Part shown: piece by piece, positions 19,598 to 28,791 of the stretch
Layout of the letters: the number at the start of each line of letters is the position of its first letter
Position numbering within the stretch: the first letter of the stretch is position 1
Source of the DNA: Paenibacillus melissococcoides
Lineage (GTDB): Bacteria > Bacillota > Bacilli > Paenibacillales > Paenibacillaceae
NCBI GenBank assembly: GCA_944800085.1
Contig: CALYLO010000001.1
Location: forward strand, 1,203,001-1,267,000
DNA: 64,000 bases
Reading direction: 5' to 3'
Notes under the pieces: model-generated
Told to the model about the DNA's origin: nothing
Database searches by the model: none
Seen by the model: only the letters and a program-made list of their open reading frames with translations
Made by a program: the position numbers and the translations under genes

Positions 19598-20440
19598 TTG
19601 GTGTGGACCGCAGAAATGCTGGAGACGGACAGAGGCGTATTCGAGATTTTTACGCAAGGCCAAGGCGATCCGTTATGCATTGCGCATTTGTACAGCGAAT
19701 TTAATGTGCGGGGCTACTATTTTGCAGACCGGTTCACGGATGAGTTTCGGGTGTATCTAATCAATTTAAAAGAGGCGGGCAATTCGTGTAAAATAAAATC
19801 CGAGCATGAGCTCAGCATGGCCGAAACATGCAAAGATTTAGAAGCGGTCAGGGAAGCGTTAGCGCTGGAACAATGGAGCTATGCCGGTCATTCGACAGGC
19901 GGAATGCTTGGACTGATGTATGCGATCCACTACCCGGGTTCGTTGACGAAAATGCTGGTTGGCGGCGCAGCGGCCTCGAACCGGTATATGGAGCATGAAG
20001 GCAGCATGTACTGCCCGGGAAGCCCGCTGAATGACAGACTGCGCGAGTTATTCTCGATCATGCAATCCGCGGAGTCTACCAGAGAAGAGCGGTCCCAGGC
20101 CGGGAGGGAATGGACGGAAATGTCGCTCTACAAGCCGGAACATTTCGATCATTATTTCGCTGAACCGAGCAGCGGGCGAGTCGTTCACCGCAGGCTGGAT
20201 TATTATTCGTATGTCGAGCTGCCGAATTATGATATTACCGGCTTGCTGCCTGCCGTTCTCACGCCGTCGATTATTTATTGCGGCGAACATGATACCCAGT
20301 GCCCCTTGTCTTGCTCTCAGGAAATAGCTGAACATCTGCCGAACTCGAAACTGGTGGTGTTCCATGACAGCAGCCATGTCCCTTATTTGGAAGAGAAGGC
20401 TCTCTTTGTGGAGATGGTCAAGGAATTCAAAAATCGATAG
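19598..20440 (+). CDS. Alpha/beta-hydrolase
   Basis: The frame is open from 19421, but a terminator lies inside that stretch, so I place the start at the TTG/GTG pair (19598/19601) after GGAG at 19587. The ~280-residue product has the nucleophile elbow YAGHSTGGMLGLMYA (Gly-His-Ser-Thr-Gly), an oxyanion strand region VYLINLKEAG, acid candidate in IYCGEHDTQCPL and catalytic His in HDSSHVPYLEE. Such hydrolases act on esters or peptides (proline iminopeptidase type); substrate unknown. It is followed 11 bp later by a DUF1992 gene. Confidence 0.8.
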   Translation: MVWTAEMLETDRGVFEIFTQGQGDPLCIAHLYSEFNVRGYYFADRFTDEFRVYLINLKEAGNSCKIKSEHELSMAETCKDLEAVREALALEQWSYAGHSTGGMLGLMYAIHYPGSLTKMLVGGAAASNRYMEHEGSMYCPGSPLNDRLRELFSIMQSAESTREERSQAGREWTEMSLYKPEHFDHYFAEPSSGRVVHRRLDYYSYVELPNYDITGLLPAVLTPSIIYCGEHDTQCPLSCSQEIAEHLPNSKLVVFHDSSHVPYLEEKALFVEMVKEFKNR

Positions 20441-20451
20441 GAGGAAGCCGG

Positions 20452-20844
20452 ATGAGCATACTGAGTTGGATTGCCGAGCGCAAAATCGAAGAGGCGATGG
20501 AAGAGGGCGTTTTCGACGATCTGCAGGGCAAGGGCAAGCCGTTGAAGCTGCAGGATCTGTCGCATGTGCCGGAGCATCTGCGCGCGGGGTATTTGCTGCT
20601 GGATAATGCGGGTCTGCTGCCGGAGCGGCAGAAGCTGCGCCAAGAGATTGTCCGGCTGGAGCAATTGCTCGCTGCTGGCACGGATGCGGAAGCCCGCGCC
20701 GGCATCCGCCGGCGTCTGACCGAGCGCCAGGTGCGCCTGGCCAAGATGTCGGAAGATCGCGGCTGGGCGGCGAATGAAGCTTACTGCCGGTATGAGAGCC
20801 GCATTCGCGACAAGCTGTCCGGATCCGGCACGGAGAAGCGTTAG
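20452..20844 (+). CDS. DUF1992 (DnaJ-like co-chaperone N-terminal) family protein
   Basis: A 130-residue protein with the DUF1992 signature WIAERKIEEAMEEGVFDDL followed by GKGKPLKLQDL and the YLLLDNAGLLPE segment. The second half is a charged helical region. The family is widespread and of uncertain role, related to the J-like DNAJC28 proteins. GATAGGAGGAAGCCGG gives a strong ribosome site. It lies 11 bp after the alpha/beta hydrolase and is probably co-transcribed. Confidence 0.85.
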   Translation: MSILSWIAERKIEEAMEEGVFDDLQGKGKPLKLQDLSHVPEHLRAGYLLLDNAGLLPERQKLRQEIVRLEQLLAAGTDAEARAGIRRRLTERQVRLAKMSEDRGWAANEAYCRYESRIRDKLSGSGTEKR

Positions 20845-20964
20845 GGGGAAGGCGGATTTCCCCGGCTCGAATGGCGTGAGCGGCGCGTATGGAGCGTATG
20901 GAATGCCGCCTGCCTAGACACGCTATGGACATCAATGCGTGAAGCAAGGGAAGGATGACGCGGT

Positions 20965-21906
20965 GTGATAGAAGCACATTGGAACGAATTGGAACGGGAG
21001 CTGCCGCAGTGGCTGGAGGAGAGCCGGCGGATGGCGGCTGCCGGCAAAGTGGCTACCTATATTCCGGGTCTCGCCGAGGCAATGCCGGATGCGCTCGGCA
21101 TTTCGCTGTGCGGGATAGGGGGAGAGCGGGTGAAGGCCGGCGAGACGGAGGAGCCGTTCACGATGCAGAGCGTGTCGAAGGTATTTTCGCTGCTGCTCGC
21201 GCTCCTGGACAGCGGCGAGGCCGGGGTCTTCGCCAAGGTGGGCAAGGAGCCGACCGGCGATGATTTTAATTCGATTTTGAAGCTGGAGCTGGTCGATCCC
21301 GGGAAGCCGTTCAACCCGTTCATCAATGCGGGAGCGATCGCGATCGCCTCGTTGATCGAAGGACGGACTCCGGAGGAGAAGTCGGAGCGGCTGCTGGAGT
21401 TCATCCGGATGCTCGCGGATGATCCCGGCATCACCTGGAACCGGCGAATCTACGAGAGCGAACGGGAGACCGCTTACCGGAACCGTTCGCTGGCTTATTA
21501 TTTGAAGGACAACGGCATTTTGGAGGGGGACGTGGAGGCTACGCTCGACGTCTATTTCCGGCAATGCGCCATCGAAGTCCGGACATGCCAGCTGGCGCGC
21601 ATGGCGCTCGTGCTGGCGAACCGGGGATGCGACCCGGCTACGGGACGTTGCTATATTCCGAGGAGATACGTTCAGATCGCGACCTCGTTCATGACGACGT
21701 GCGGGATGTACAACGCATCGGGCGAATTTGCGCTCGAAGCCGGAATTCCGGCGAAGAGCGGCGTATCCGGGGGCATCATGGCGCTCATTCCGGGTCAATT
21801 GGGCATCGGCGTCTATGGCCCGGCGCTCAATGAGAAGGGGAACAGCGTAGCCGGCGTGCACATTCTGTCTAAGCTGTCCGAGCAATTTGAATGGAGCATT
21901 TTCTAA
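20965..21906 (+). CDS. glsA: Glutaminase
   Basis: A 313-residue serine-dependent glutaminase that makes glutamate and ammonia. The Ser-x-x-Lys pair is Ser69-Lys72 in MQSVSKVFSL, followed by NPFINAGAIA, LAYYLKDNGIL and AKSGVSGGIMALIPG, all family motifs. It starts with GTG after AAGGAAGG. Length is normal for GlsA. No neighbour suggests an operon. Confidence 0.92.
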   Translation: MIEAHWNELERELPQWLEESRRMAAAGKVATYIPGLAEAMPDALGISLCGIGGERVKAGETEEPFTMQSVSKVFSLLLALLDSGEAGVFAKVGKEPTGDDFNSILKLELVDPGKPFNPFINAGAIAIASLIEGRTPEEKSERLLEFIRMLADDPGITWNRRIYESERETAYRNRSLAYYLKDNGILEGDVEATLDVYFRQCAIEVRTCQLARMALVLANRGCDPATGRCYIPRRYVQIATSFMTTCGMYNASGEFALEAGIPAKSGVSGGIMALIPGQLGIGVYGPALNEKGNSVAGVHILSKLSEQFEWSIF

Positions 21907-22018
21907 TCGGCCATGGGTGACCGCGGTCTGACGAGGCGCCGTCTGGCCATCGTTCCGCACGGCCCTGCCGCCTGGCGCATAGGCTGGTGTATCCCAATCT
22001 ATGGAAGGAGTGTCCGCC

Positions 22019-22411
22019 ATGGCGCCTTATGTGCCCGGACCCCGTTATCCATCCGCCCCCGGAAGCGCGGCAGCGAGCGGAACCTCGCCGATCTCCAGGC
22101 CCGATCCCTATCCGCCGGTGAAGCCGGATAAGTTCGTCGCCTCCGCCTCGACATCGAAGCAGTTGTCCCGGCAGGCGATTGAGCTGCTGTCTGGCATCGA
22201 GAGGGATCGAAGGCTGGCCGCCTCGGTTATGGACGCGGCCCAGCGCGGCCACGAGCAGGAGATGCTGCGGCTGCTCCGCTCAACGGGGATCTCGGTCCCG
22301 ATCGCGGTCAAAGTGAATCCGGCCGGCATCCAGATCGCGCTGCGGCCCGATACCGACCCGAACGATTGCTGCGAGTTGGATGTGAAGATGCGGTGGAGCG
22401 AACCGGTGTGA
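22019..22411 (+). CDS. Hypothetical protein, Pro-rich N-terminus
   Basis: A 130-residue unknown with a strong AAGGAG site 9 bases before the ATG. The first ~45 residues are Pro/Ser-rich and probably disordered. The middle is helical (SRQAIELLSGIERDRRLAAS, QEMLRLLRSTG) and the end is beta-rich (VPIAVKVNPAGIQIALRP, a Cys-Cys pair, ELDVKMRWSEP). No membrane or signal segment. I do not recognise the family. Confidence 0.65.
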   Translation: MAPYVPGPRYPSAPGSAAASGTSPISRPDPYPPVKPDKFVASASTSKQLSRQAIELLSGIERDRRLAASVMDAAQRGHEQEMLRLLRSTGISVPIAVKVNPAGIQIALRPDTDPNDCCELDVKMRWSEPV

Positions 22412-22478
22412 ACTTGAGTGAATCGGAGTGACGCATGAGCTCCGGTGTTCCGCATGCCGGCATGTTGTCATACGCGAA

Positions 22479-22514
22479 GAAGCGCCGGTGCCCTGTCAAG
22501 GGTGCCGGCGCTTC
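22479..22514. terminator. Bidirectional hairpin terminator
   Basis: 10-bp stem GAAGCGCCGG / CCGGCGCTTC with inner pairing CCCT / AGGG, between the convergent hypothetical gene and nitroreductase gene. Confidence 0.75.
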
Positions 22515-22531
22515 GTTATGCGCAAGAGAGA

Positions 22532-23191
22532 TTAAGGCTGTTCCGGGAACCGTTCCCGAATGACGGTCTGTTCCAGCGGGAAGCGCCCGGTCGGATGGGC
22601 GGGCGCAGCCGCCTGTCCGATCGTGACGAGCATGACCGGGACATACCGCTCCGGAATGCGGAACGTCTTGATCAGTTCGTCGCGGCGGAAGCCGCCGATC
22701 GGGCAGGAGGCGTAGCCTGCGGCGGTTGCCGCGAGCATTAGCTGCATGGCGGCGAGGGAGCCATTGCGGATCGCTTCCTCCACGCCGACTTGAGGCGATG
22801 ACGCATAGGCCCGGTTAATGTTCCCGACCAGCGTGTCATGCACTTGCTGCGTAATCGATCCGGCCGCCAGTTGGGCGCCGTAGATGTCGGCAGCGACCAA
22901 GTTCGCCTGCGTGTCGCCGAGAACGGCGACGACGGCGGAGCAGTCGACAATCTGCTGCTGATTGTTCGCGATCGGCAGCAGGGCCCGCTTGTTCTCCTCT
23001 TCCTCGACCACGAGAAAGCGCCAATGCTGCAAATTCCATGAGGACGGGGCCGTTCCGGCCAAGCGCAGCATTTCATTCATGTCTGCTTCCGGAATGCGCA
23101 CGCCCGGAACATATTTGCGCACCGAATGCCGGGAGCGCATCGTCTCGGCGGCCGTGGCCGCAGGGTGCTGCTGGTTCATACTGATCATCAT
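22532..23191 (-). CDS. Nitroreductase family protein
   Basis: A 219-residue FMN-dependent oxidoreductase. The FMN-binding Arg segment RSRHSVRKYVPGVRI is near the N-terminus, PSSWNLQHWRFLVVEEEE follows at about 50, and the second FMN region ATAAGYASCPIGGFRRDEL is near 150. Members reduce nitro compounds, quinones or flavins with NAD(P)H. GGAAGGATG lies upstream. Native substrate unknown. Confidence 0.88.
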   Translation of the reverse strand: MMISMNQQHPAATAAETMRSRHSVRKYVPGVRIPEADMNEMLRLAGTAPSSWNLQHWRFLVVEEEENKRALLPIANNQQQIVDCSAVVAVLGDTQANLVAADIYGAQLAAGSITQQVHDTLVGNINRAYASSPQVGVEEAIRNGSLAAMQLMLAATAAGYASCPIGGFRRDELIKTFRIPERYVPVMLVTIGQAAAPAHPTGRFPLEQTVIRERFPEQP

Positions 23192-23462
23192 CCTTCCTAT
23201 TGTCTACTTGAGTAGCATGAGCTGAGACAGCCCGGATTAATCCATTTGCTCAATACTAACTATAATATAGTAACATATGTAATGTAATTACGCTATGGCT
23301 GGGGAGCAGCTGTGCTGTCGTTTGTGCTTCCTTCATTGTGTCCGATTCTGTCACGGAGCCATTTATAGACGATTTAAAGATTTGTTTTCCTTCACGGGCC
23401 GCCCGTATGATTGATGTAGCAGCAATGATTATGAACCTGCTCATCGGAGGGAGGAATTACCC

Positions 23463-24506
23463 GTGTCGATTCAAGCGGAGCAACCGTTGATTCATTCGGA
23501 AGAACAATTGGAACAAATGCTGTCTGCTCCATCCCGGCGACTGATCGAGGATGTGCGCCGTCTGGACGGCGATATTATGCTGCTTGGAGCGGGAGGGAAA
23601 ATGAGCCCCACGCTGGCGAAGCTGGCTGCCGAGGCGATGCGCGCGGCCGGCGTGGAGAAAAAGGTGTATGCCGTATCCCGTTTCAGGGAAGCGGGTCTGA
23701 TGGATAAGCTGGCTGAGAGCGGGGTAGAGGCGATCTCCTGCGATCTGCTCGATGACGATGCGCTGCAAGCGCTTCCTGATGTGCCGAATGTCATCTTCAT
23801 GGCCGGCACGAAGTTCGGAACGACCGGGAAGGAGCATCTGACGTGGGCGATGAGTACGTACTTGCCGGGACGGGTCGCCCAGAAGTTCAGGTCGTCGCGC
23901 ATCGTCGTCTTCTCGACCGGCAATGTGTATCCGCTCACGCCGGTGAAGCAGGGGGGAGCTTCCGAGAGCCAGTCCCCGGCTCCGGTCGGAAAATACGGAC
24001 AATCCTGCCTCGGCCGTGAACGGATGTTCGAGCATTTTTCGACACAGTACGGAACGCCGATCTGCATTTACCGGCTGAATTATGCGATCGATTTGCGCTA
24101 TGGGGTGCTGCTGGAAATCGCGAAGTCGGTAGCGTCCGGACAGCCGATCGATCTGACGATGGGGCATTTCAACTGCATTTGGCAGGGGGATGCCAATGAG
24201 ATTGCGATCCGGGCGCTGCTCGCTTGCGATACGCCGCCGGCCGTCTATAACGTAACCGGTCCGGAGACGGTGCCGGTCCGTTATGCGGCCGAAGAGTTGG
24301 GAAGACGGCTCGGCAAGCAGCCGATCTATACGTCCGATGAGTCCTCCGAGGCGCTGCTCAGCAACGCGTCAGCGGCCATGCAGCGGTTCGGGTATCCGTC
24401 CGTAGCTCTGCAGACGCTGTTCGACTGGACGGCGGCATGGGTGAAGCAGGACGGCAAGACGATAGACAAGCCGACGCATTTTCAGGAACGGGAGGGGAAA
24501 TTCTGA
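23463..24506 (+). CDS. NAD-dependent epimerase/dehydratase family protein
   Basis: A 347-residue extended SDR. The Rossmann loop is altered to MLLGAGGKMSPTLA; the strand-4 region VIFMAGTKFGTTGKE and active-site region FSTGNVYPL...GKYGQSCLGRE (Tyr in the YxxxC position rather than YxxxK) follow. It starts with GTG after GGAGGGAGGAATT. It is directly followed (1 bp) by a DHDPS-family gene, a pairing that suggests breakdown of a sugar acid or related carbonyl compound. The change of the usual Lys in YxxxK is worth noting. Function unassigned. Confidence 0.8.
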   Translation: MSIQAEQPLIHSEEQLEQMLSAPSRRLIEDVRRLDGDIMLLGAGGKMSPTLAKLAAEAMRAAGVEKKVYAVSRFREAGLMDKLAESGVEAISCDLLDDDALQALPDVPNVIFMAGTKFGTTGKEHLTWAMSTYLPGRVAQKFRSSRIVVFSTGNVYPLTPVKQGGASESQSPAPVGKYGQSCLGRERMFEHFSTQYGTPICIYRLNYAIDLRYGVLLEIAKSVASGQPIDLTMGHFNCIWQGDANEIAIRALLACDTPPAVYNVTGPETVPVRYAAEELGRRLGKQPIYTSDESSEALLSNASAAMQRFGYPSVALQTLFDWTAAWVKQDGKTIDKPTHFQEREGKF

Positions 24507-24507
24507 T

Positions 24508-25564
24508 ATGGCCGCGAACTGGACAGAAGAGCTGGCGCGGGCGCTGCACGACGGCCTGTGCATTCCGGCTCATCCGTTGGCTCTGAACGAACGCAGGGAG
24601 CTGGATGAGCGCTATCAGCGGGCGTTGACCCGCTATTATGCGGCTTCGGGCGCCGGCGGCATCGCTATCGGCGTGCATTCGACGCAGTTCGAAATCCGCG
24701 ATCCGAAGCACTCTCTCTATGAGAAGGTGCTGGCCTTGGCCGCGGAGGAGGTCGAGCGGGCCCGGCTCGCGAGGCCGTTCCTGATGGTCGCCGGACTATG
24801 CGGGCGGACGGAGCAGGCGGTCCAGGAAGCCGAGACGGCGCGCGGTCTGGGCTACCATGCCGGTCTGCTGAGCATGGGCGGGCTGTCCGGCTATACCGAG
24901 GAGGAACTTCTGGAGCGGACGAGACGGGTTGCCGCGGTCATGCCGGTGTTCGGCTTTTATTTGCAGCCGTCGGTGGGCGGCCGGGTGTTCAGCTATTCGT
25001 TCTGGAGAGCGTTCGCCGACATTCCCGGCGTCGTCGCCATCAAGATGGCGCCCTTCAACCGGTACCAGACAATCGACGTCGTGCGCGCGGTATGCGAGTC
25101 GCCGCGGCGCGACGAGATTGCGCTCTACACCGGCAACGACGACATCAATGATCTGCTGACGGTGTTCCGGTTCCAGGTGAACGGAGAGACGGTGGAGAAG
25201 CGCATCGTCGGCGGGCTGCTCGGCCATTGGGCCGTCTGGACGCGCAAGGCGGCCGAGCGGATGGCTTCGATTAAGTCGGCGCGGGGCTTCCGGCACGATC
25301 GCTACCGAATGGTTGACCCGCAATATCGAGGTGACCGAGTGCAACGCGGTGCTGTTCGATGCGGCCCATCAGTTCGCCGGCTGCATTCCCGGCATTCATG
25401 AGGTGCTGCGCCGGCAGGGTCTGCTGCCGGGCATATGGTGCCTCAATCCGGAGGAGACGCTATCTCCCGGCCAGGCGGAGGAGATTGACCGCATCCAGCG
25501 GGATTATCCGGATTGGAGCGATGATGCGTTCGTGAAGGCGCATCTGCAGCAATGGCTGTCCTGA
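24508..25564 (+). pseudogene. Dihydrodipicolinate synthase family protein with one frameshift
   Basis: The first frame (24508 to about 25283) and the second frame (about 25287 to 25564) join into one ~351-residue DHDPS-like aldolase/lyase: MAANWTEELARALHDGLCIP..., VVAIKMAPFNRYQ with the Schiff-base Lys, GLLGHWAVWTRKAAE, then TRNIEVTECNAVLFDAAHQF and LPGIWCLNPEE. Removing one G from GGGG at 25283-25286 restores ARASGTIATEWLTRN. Translationally linked to the epimerase gene. It could be a real loss, or a homopolymer sequence error. Confidence 0.8.
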
Positions 25565-25638
25565 ATGCGATTATGATATGATACGGGTATCTGCATGATG
25601 CGGACAACAACTTCAGTGAATGAGTGGGGTCGATAGCT

Positions 25639-26532
25639 ATGCCGGACATGACCGGACAACCCGTATCGGATCGCATTCAGATTGGACTGGCCGGCTGGGG
25701 GGATCATGAGATTTACCCGCCGGGAACGAAGGGGACGGAGAAGCTGGCGGAGTACGCCAAGCGGTTCCCTGTCGTCGAGATGGACAGCTCCTTCTACGCG
25801 ATCCCGTCGCCGGAGCGGATGGAGAGCTGGGCGGCCCAGACTCCGGACGGATTCCGCTTCGTCGTCAAGGCGTACCAAGGGATGACGGGCCATACGCGGG
25901 GCCAGATCCCGTACGATAATGCGCAAGCGATGTTCCAGGCCTGCCGGGAGGCGGTCGAGGTGCTCCATGCCGCCGGGAAGCTGCATTCCGTGCTGTTCCA
26001 GTACCCGCCCTGGTTCCACTGCGTGCGCAAGCATGTCGACATCCTGCGCCGCACCCGGCAGTGGATGGGCTCGCTGCCGGTCACGCTTGAGTTCCGGCAT
26101 CAGAGCTGGTTCGCGCCGGAGATGCGCGAGCGGACGTTGGCGTTCATGCGCGAGGAAGGCTGGATTCACAGCGTCTGCGACGAGCCGCAAGCCGGAGAAG
26201 GCTCGATTCCGATTGTACCGGTGCCGACAGACAAAGGGCAGACGCTGATTCGCCTGCACGGCCGGAACGCGTCCGGCTGGCAAGCGCAAGGCCAGGCGAA
26301 CTGGCGGGATGTCCGCTATTTGTACCGCTACAACGAGCAGGAGCTGCTGGAATGGAAGGAGCGGCTGCTGGCGATGCTGGCCGAGACGGAGCAGTGCTGC
26401 GTTATTTTCAACAATAACTCCGGCGGGGACGCCGCTCCGAATGCGCTCCAACTGATGCGTCTGCTCGGTATGGAACCTCCATCCATCGGACCGGAGTGGG
26501 AGCAGATGAGCCTGTTCGGGGATACGCCGTAA
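25639..26532 (+). CDS. DUF72 domain-containing protein
   Basis: A ~297-residue TIM-barrel protein of the DUF72/YunF family. Characteristic segments are IGLAGWGDHEIYPPG near the N-terminus, FPVVEMDSSFYAIPSPE, HSVLFQYPPWFHC, PVTLEFRHQSWF and IRLHGRNASGW. The biochemical role is unknown; fold resembles xylose-isomerase-like or endonuclease IV-like barrels. Start placed at the ATG after GAGTGGGG; a GTG at 25624 is an alternative. Confidence 0.88.
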   Translation: MPDMTGQPVSDRIQIGLAGWGDHEIYPPGTKGTEKLAEYAKRFPVVEMDSSFYAIPSPERMESWAAQTPDGFRFVVKAYQGMTGHTRGQIPYDNAQAMFQACREAVEVLHAAGKLHSVLFQYPPWFHCVRKHVDILRRTRQWMGSLPVTLEFRHQSWFAPEMRERTLAFMREEGWIHSVCDEPQAGEGSIPIVPVPTDKGQTLIRLHGRNASGWQAQGQANWRDVRYLYRYNEQELLEWKERLLAMLAETEQCCVIFNNNSGGDAAPNALQLMRLLGMEPPSIGPEWEQMSLFGDTP

Positions 26533-26565
26533 CCGAAGCGGCGGCAGCGATCCGCAACATTAGGG

Positions 26566-26591
26566 AAGGGATGGTCTGAGGGCCGTCCCTT
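26566..26591 (+). terminator. Hairpin after DUF72 gene
   Basis: 9-bp stem AAGGGATGG / CCGTCCCTT with an 8-base loop. Only a short T tract follows, so termination strength is uncertain. Confidence 0.5.
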
Positions 26592-26718
26592 TGCTGCGTG
26601 GCCAGAATTGCGGGATGGGGGAGGTTTCATTTCCGGATGGATGGTGTAAAAAGGACATAGGCACGATGACGAAGCCGCACCGCGGAATGAGACAGCCATG
26701 AACAGGAGGCCAAGCCAT

Positions 26719-27051
26719 ATGACGACCGAACAGATGATGACATGCATCCGGGAATGCCTTGAATGCATGAAGAAATGCAACCAATGCTATGATGCATGCC
26801 TGCAGGAGGAAGAGGTGAATCCGATGACCGCCTGCATCCGGCTGACGCGGGATTGCGCGGACGCCTGCGTCCTGGCGGCCCAATTCATGACGCGGAACAG
26901 CGAGCATTTGAAGGAGGCCTGCGCGCTGTGCGCCGATATTTGCGAGCGATGCGCGGAGGAATGCCGGAACCATGCTTATGAACATTGCCAGGCCTGTGAC
27001 GAGGCCTGCGAGGCTTGCGCGAAGAAATGCCGCGAGATGGCGGCCGCATAG
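26719..27051 (+). CDS. Four-helix-bundle copper-binding (Csp-like) protein
   Basis: A 110-residue Cys-rich protein with an AGGAGG site before the ATG. Cysteines lie along helices in C-x3-C and C-x6/7-C patterns: CIRECLECMKKCNQCYDAC, then DCADAC, and CALCADICERCAEEC, CQACDEACEACAKKC. This matches cytosolic copper-storage proteins (Csp3/DUF326), where inward-facing Cys residues hold many Cu(I) ions. No Tat signal is present, so cytosolic. No CsoR operator is evident near it. Confidence 0.85.
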   Translation: MTTEQMMTCIRECLECMKKCNQCYDACLQEEEVNPMTACIRLTRDCADACVLAAQFMTRNSEHLKEACALCADICERCAEECRNHAYEHCQACDEACEACAKKCREMAAA

Positions 27052-27099
27052 GCGAAATGGTGTTAGGGATGCGGACAGTTGCAAGTCTGCAGCCCCGGC

Positions 27100-27600
27100 T
27101 CACCAGAACTCGAACTTCCAGGTCTCCACTTCCTCCGCGCCGTAACGATTCAAGCAGTGACGCCGGAACCGGTCCCACGAGAAGGCACCAGTGGTTGATC
27201 GATTGCGGCGGACTGACGCAGCTTGCCTTGTAGAACACCTACTTGCCCGGATCGGCCCGTCAGCAAGGAAGGCATGAAGCCCAGTTCCACGAAGGGCTTG
27301 AGGCCGCCGGACAGCGAGAAGTCGAACAGTTGATCCGGGAAGCCGAACAACTGGTCCACGAACCGGAAATGAAACCTGGGCCGCCCGCCTCGTCCTCATC
27401 GCAGACCATCATCTCCTCGTCGAAGATGCCATGAAATCGCAAATAGCGGAAGGGGTACCCTCGCTGCACATGCCGCAGTTGATCCTGAACATCGACATGA
27501 ATACCTTCCTTGGCTTTGCCGATCGTGATCTACTGCTTCCACGTATGCCGGATCGACTCGACAGGGACGGGCAGGTCCATACCGCAGGCGGTCTCTCCCC
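27100..27600 (-). pseudogene. Remnant of AraC-type regulator/GH39 glycoside hydrolase gene
   Basis: The minus strand encodes a broken GH39-like domain across three frames: ETACGMDLPVPVESI, an in-frame TAG at about 27530, GKAKEGIHVDVQDQLRHVQ and FRYLRFHGIFDEEMMV, then a shift to FVDQLFGFPDQLFDF and LKPFVELGFMPSLLT, a further shift to VFYKAS, and finally RHCLNRYGAEEVETWKFEFW followed by TGA. Order and motifs match GH39 (beta-xylosidase-like) domains, often fused to AraC regulators in Paenibacillus. The N-terminal regulator and the acid/base NEP motif are missing. It borders dispersed repeat copy B. Confidence 0.8.
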
Positions 27601-27714
27601 CCTCGCAATATCATCATCCGCTGCACCAAGCGATTGGCTGCGCTGCAAAAACGGATTGATCATCCTCAGCACGCTGGATGGATTGAACGCCAAATAGTTG
27701 GCCGATGTCTTTTT

Positions 27715-28079
27715 CATCTGCTCCACCAAAGCTGCAACATCTCTCGCACCTCCGGTCATCTGCTCCACCAATACTGCAAGAATGCAGCATTTTCATTGAC
27801 ACGAGTATGAAAAAATAGGATTGCTGAAAAAATACAGCAATTCCCCTACCGCAATGCGTAGATACCGTTCAAAGTGGCGAAATGATGCAGTTTTGCAGGA
27901 TTTTCTCGGAATTTCGCCTCTTCAGGCTAAAAATGCTGCGCCTGTGCAGCAATTTCATGCGCGGACCAGCCTGCTGCATGCGGGGACCCGCTTGCCCTAA
28001 CCTTTTCTGCTTTCCCGGCCCGGCCCTTCCTAAGAAAAAGACGGCCGACAGGACTTTGTCGACCGTCTGGAACAAGAGG
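27715..28079 (-). repeat. Dispersed non-coding repeat, copy B
   Basis: Inverted copy of the element at 7250-7626. Read on the minus strand it has the same parts: terminator hairpin, GGTTAGGGCAAGC linker, TGCTGCACAGGCGCAGCA hairpin, AAATTCCGAGAAAATCCTGC block, TTGCTGTATTTTTTCAGCAA and ATGCTGCATTCTTGCAGTAT palindromes, and the GTGGAGCAGATGA tail unit, here once plus a partial second. It has an extra ~20-bp duplication around CCCGCATGCAGCAGGCTGGT compared with copy A. Terminator end faces the reductase gene; tail end faces the GH39 remnant. Confidence 0.85.
28035..28067 (-). terminator. Rho-independent terminator inside repeat copy B
   Basis: On the minus strand GACGGTCGAC - 8-base loop - GTCGGCCGTC - TTTTT. 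Stem changes relative to copy A keep pairing. It follows the stop codon of the reductase gene by 40 bases and should end that transcript. Confidence 0.8.
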
Positions 28080-28107
28080 GGCTTGCCGCCCCCCTTGTCT
28101 ATGTTTG

Positions 28108-28749
28108 TTATTTGGATTCCGATCCGACGGTGAACCGCTGCTTCAGATGGCGAGGCTGCTCGATCTCGTCCACGACGGCGATTGCATAGTCGGCATAGCT
28201 CACATAGCTTTGTCCCGCCGCATTAATGAGAAGCTGATCTTTGCCGGTTACATACTTGCCTGTGCGCGGTCCTTCCGGATCGAAGAAGGCGGAAGGGCTG
28301 ATGAACGTCCAATTGATGGAGCTGGCGCGCAGATCCTCCAGGTTCTGTCCTTGATTTTTGGCGGTTGGAAGGTATTCCGCCGGGAAGTCCGGCGTATCCA
28401 TGACACGGACCGTTCCTTGCTCATCGGCGAACAGGCTGCCCGCTCCGCCCACGACGATCAATCTGGTGTTCGGGGCATCCTTCAGCGCTTCGATCAGCAC
28501 CTGTCCGGCTTCGACATGAAGATGCTCGCTGCCCGGCGCAGCCCCGAACGCATTGACGACGACGTCGAAGGGCTGCAGGTCGTTTGCGGTAAGCTGGAAC
28601 ACGTCCTTCTCCAATACGCGCGGGGTGGACAGATCCGCGAGCTTCGACGCGTCTCTTACGATCGCCGTTACTTGATGTCCACGCTCCAATGCTTCTGCCA
28701 TAATGCGTCTGCCGGCTTTGCCGGTCGCTCCGATAATTCCGATGTTCAT
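28108..28749 (-). CDS. NAD(P)-binding oxidoreductase (atypical SDR, NmrA/YwnB-like)
   Basis: A 213-residue Rossmann protein starting MNIGIIGATGKAGRRIMAEA, with the GxxGxxG loop, followed by VVNAFGAAPGSE and RLIVVGGAGSLF. It resembles YwnB/YhfK-type NAD(H)-binding reductases, often stress-induced. AAAAGGAGCG precedes the ATG. Two strong palindromes upstream (28792-28818, 28861-28883) indicate control by a specific repressor. Substrate unknown. Confidence 0.85.
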   Translation of the reverse strand: MNIGIIGATGKAGRRIMAEALERGHQVTAIVRDASKLADLSTPRVLEKDVFQLTANDLQPFDVVVNAFGAAPGSEHLHVEAGQVLIEALKDAPNTRLIVVGGAGSLFADEQGTVRVMDTPDFPAEYLPTAKNQGQNLEDLRASSINWTFISPSAFFDPEGPRTGKYVTGKDQLLINAAGQSYVSYADYAIAVVDEIEQPRHLKQRFTVGSESK

Positions 28750-28791
28750 GGAAATCGCTCCTTTTCTTGTCCGTTAATCATTAAGCTACCT

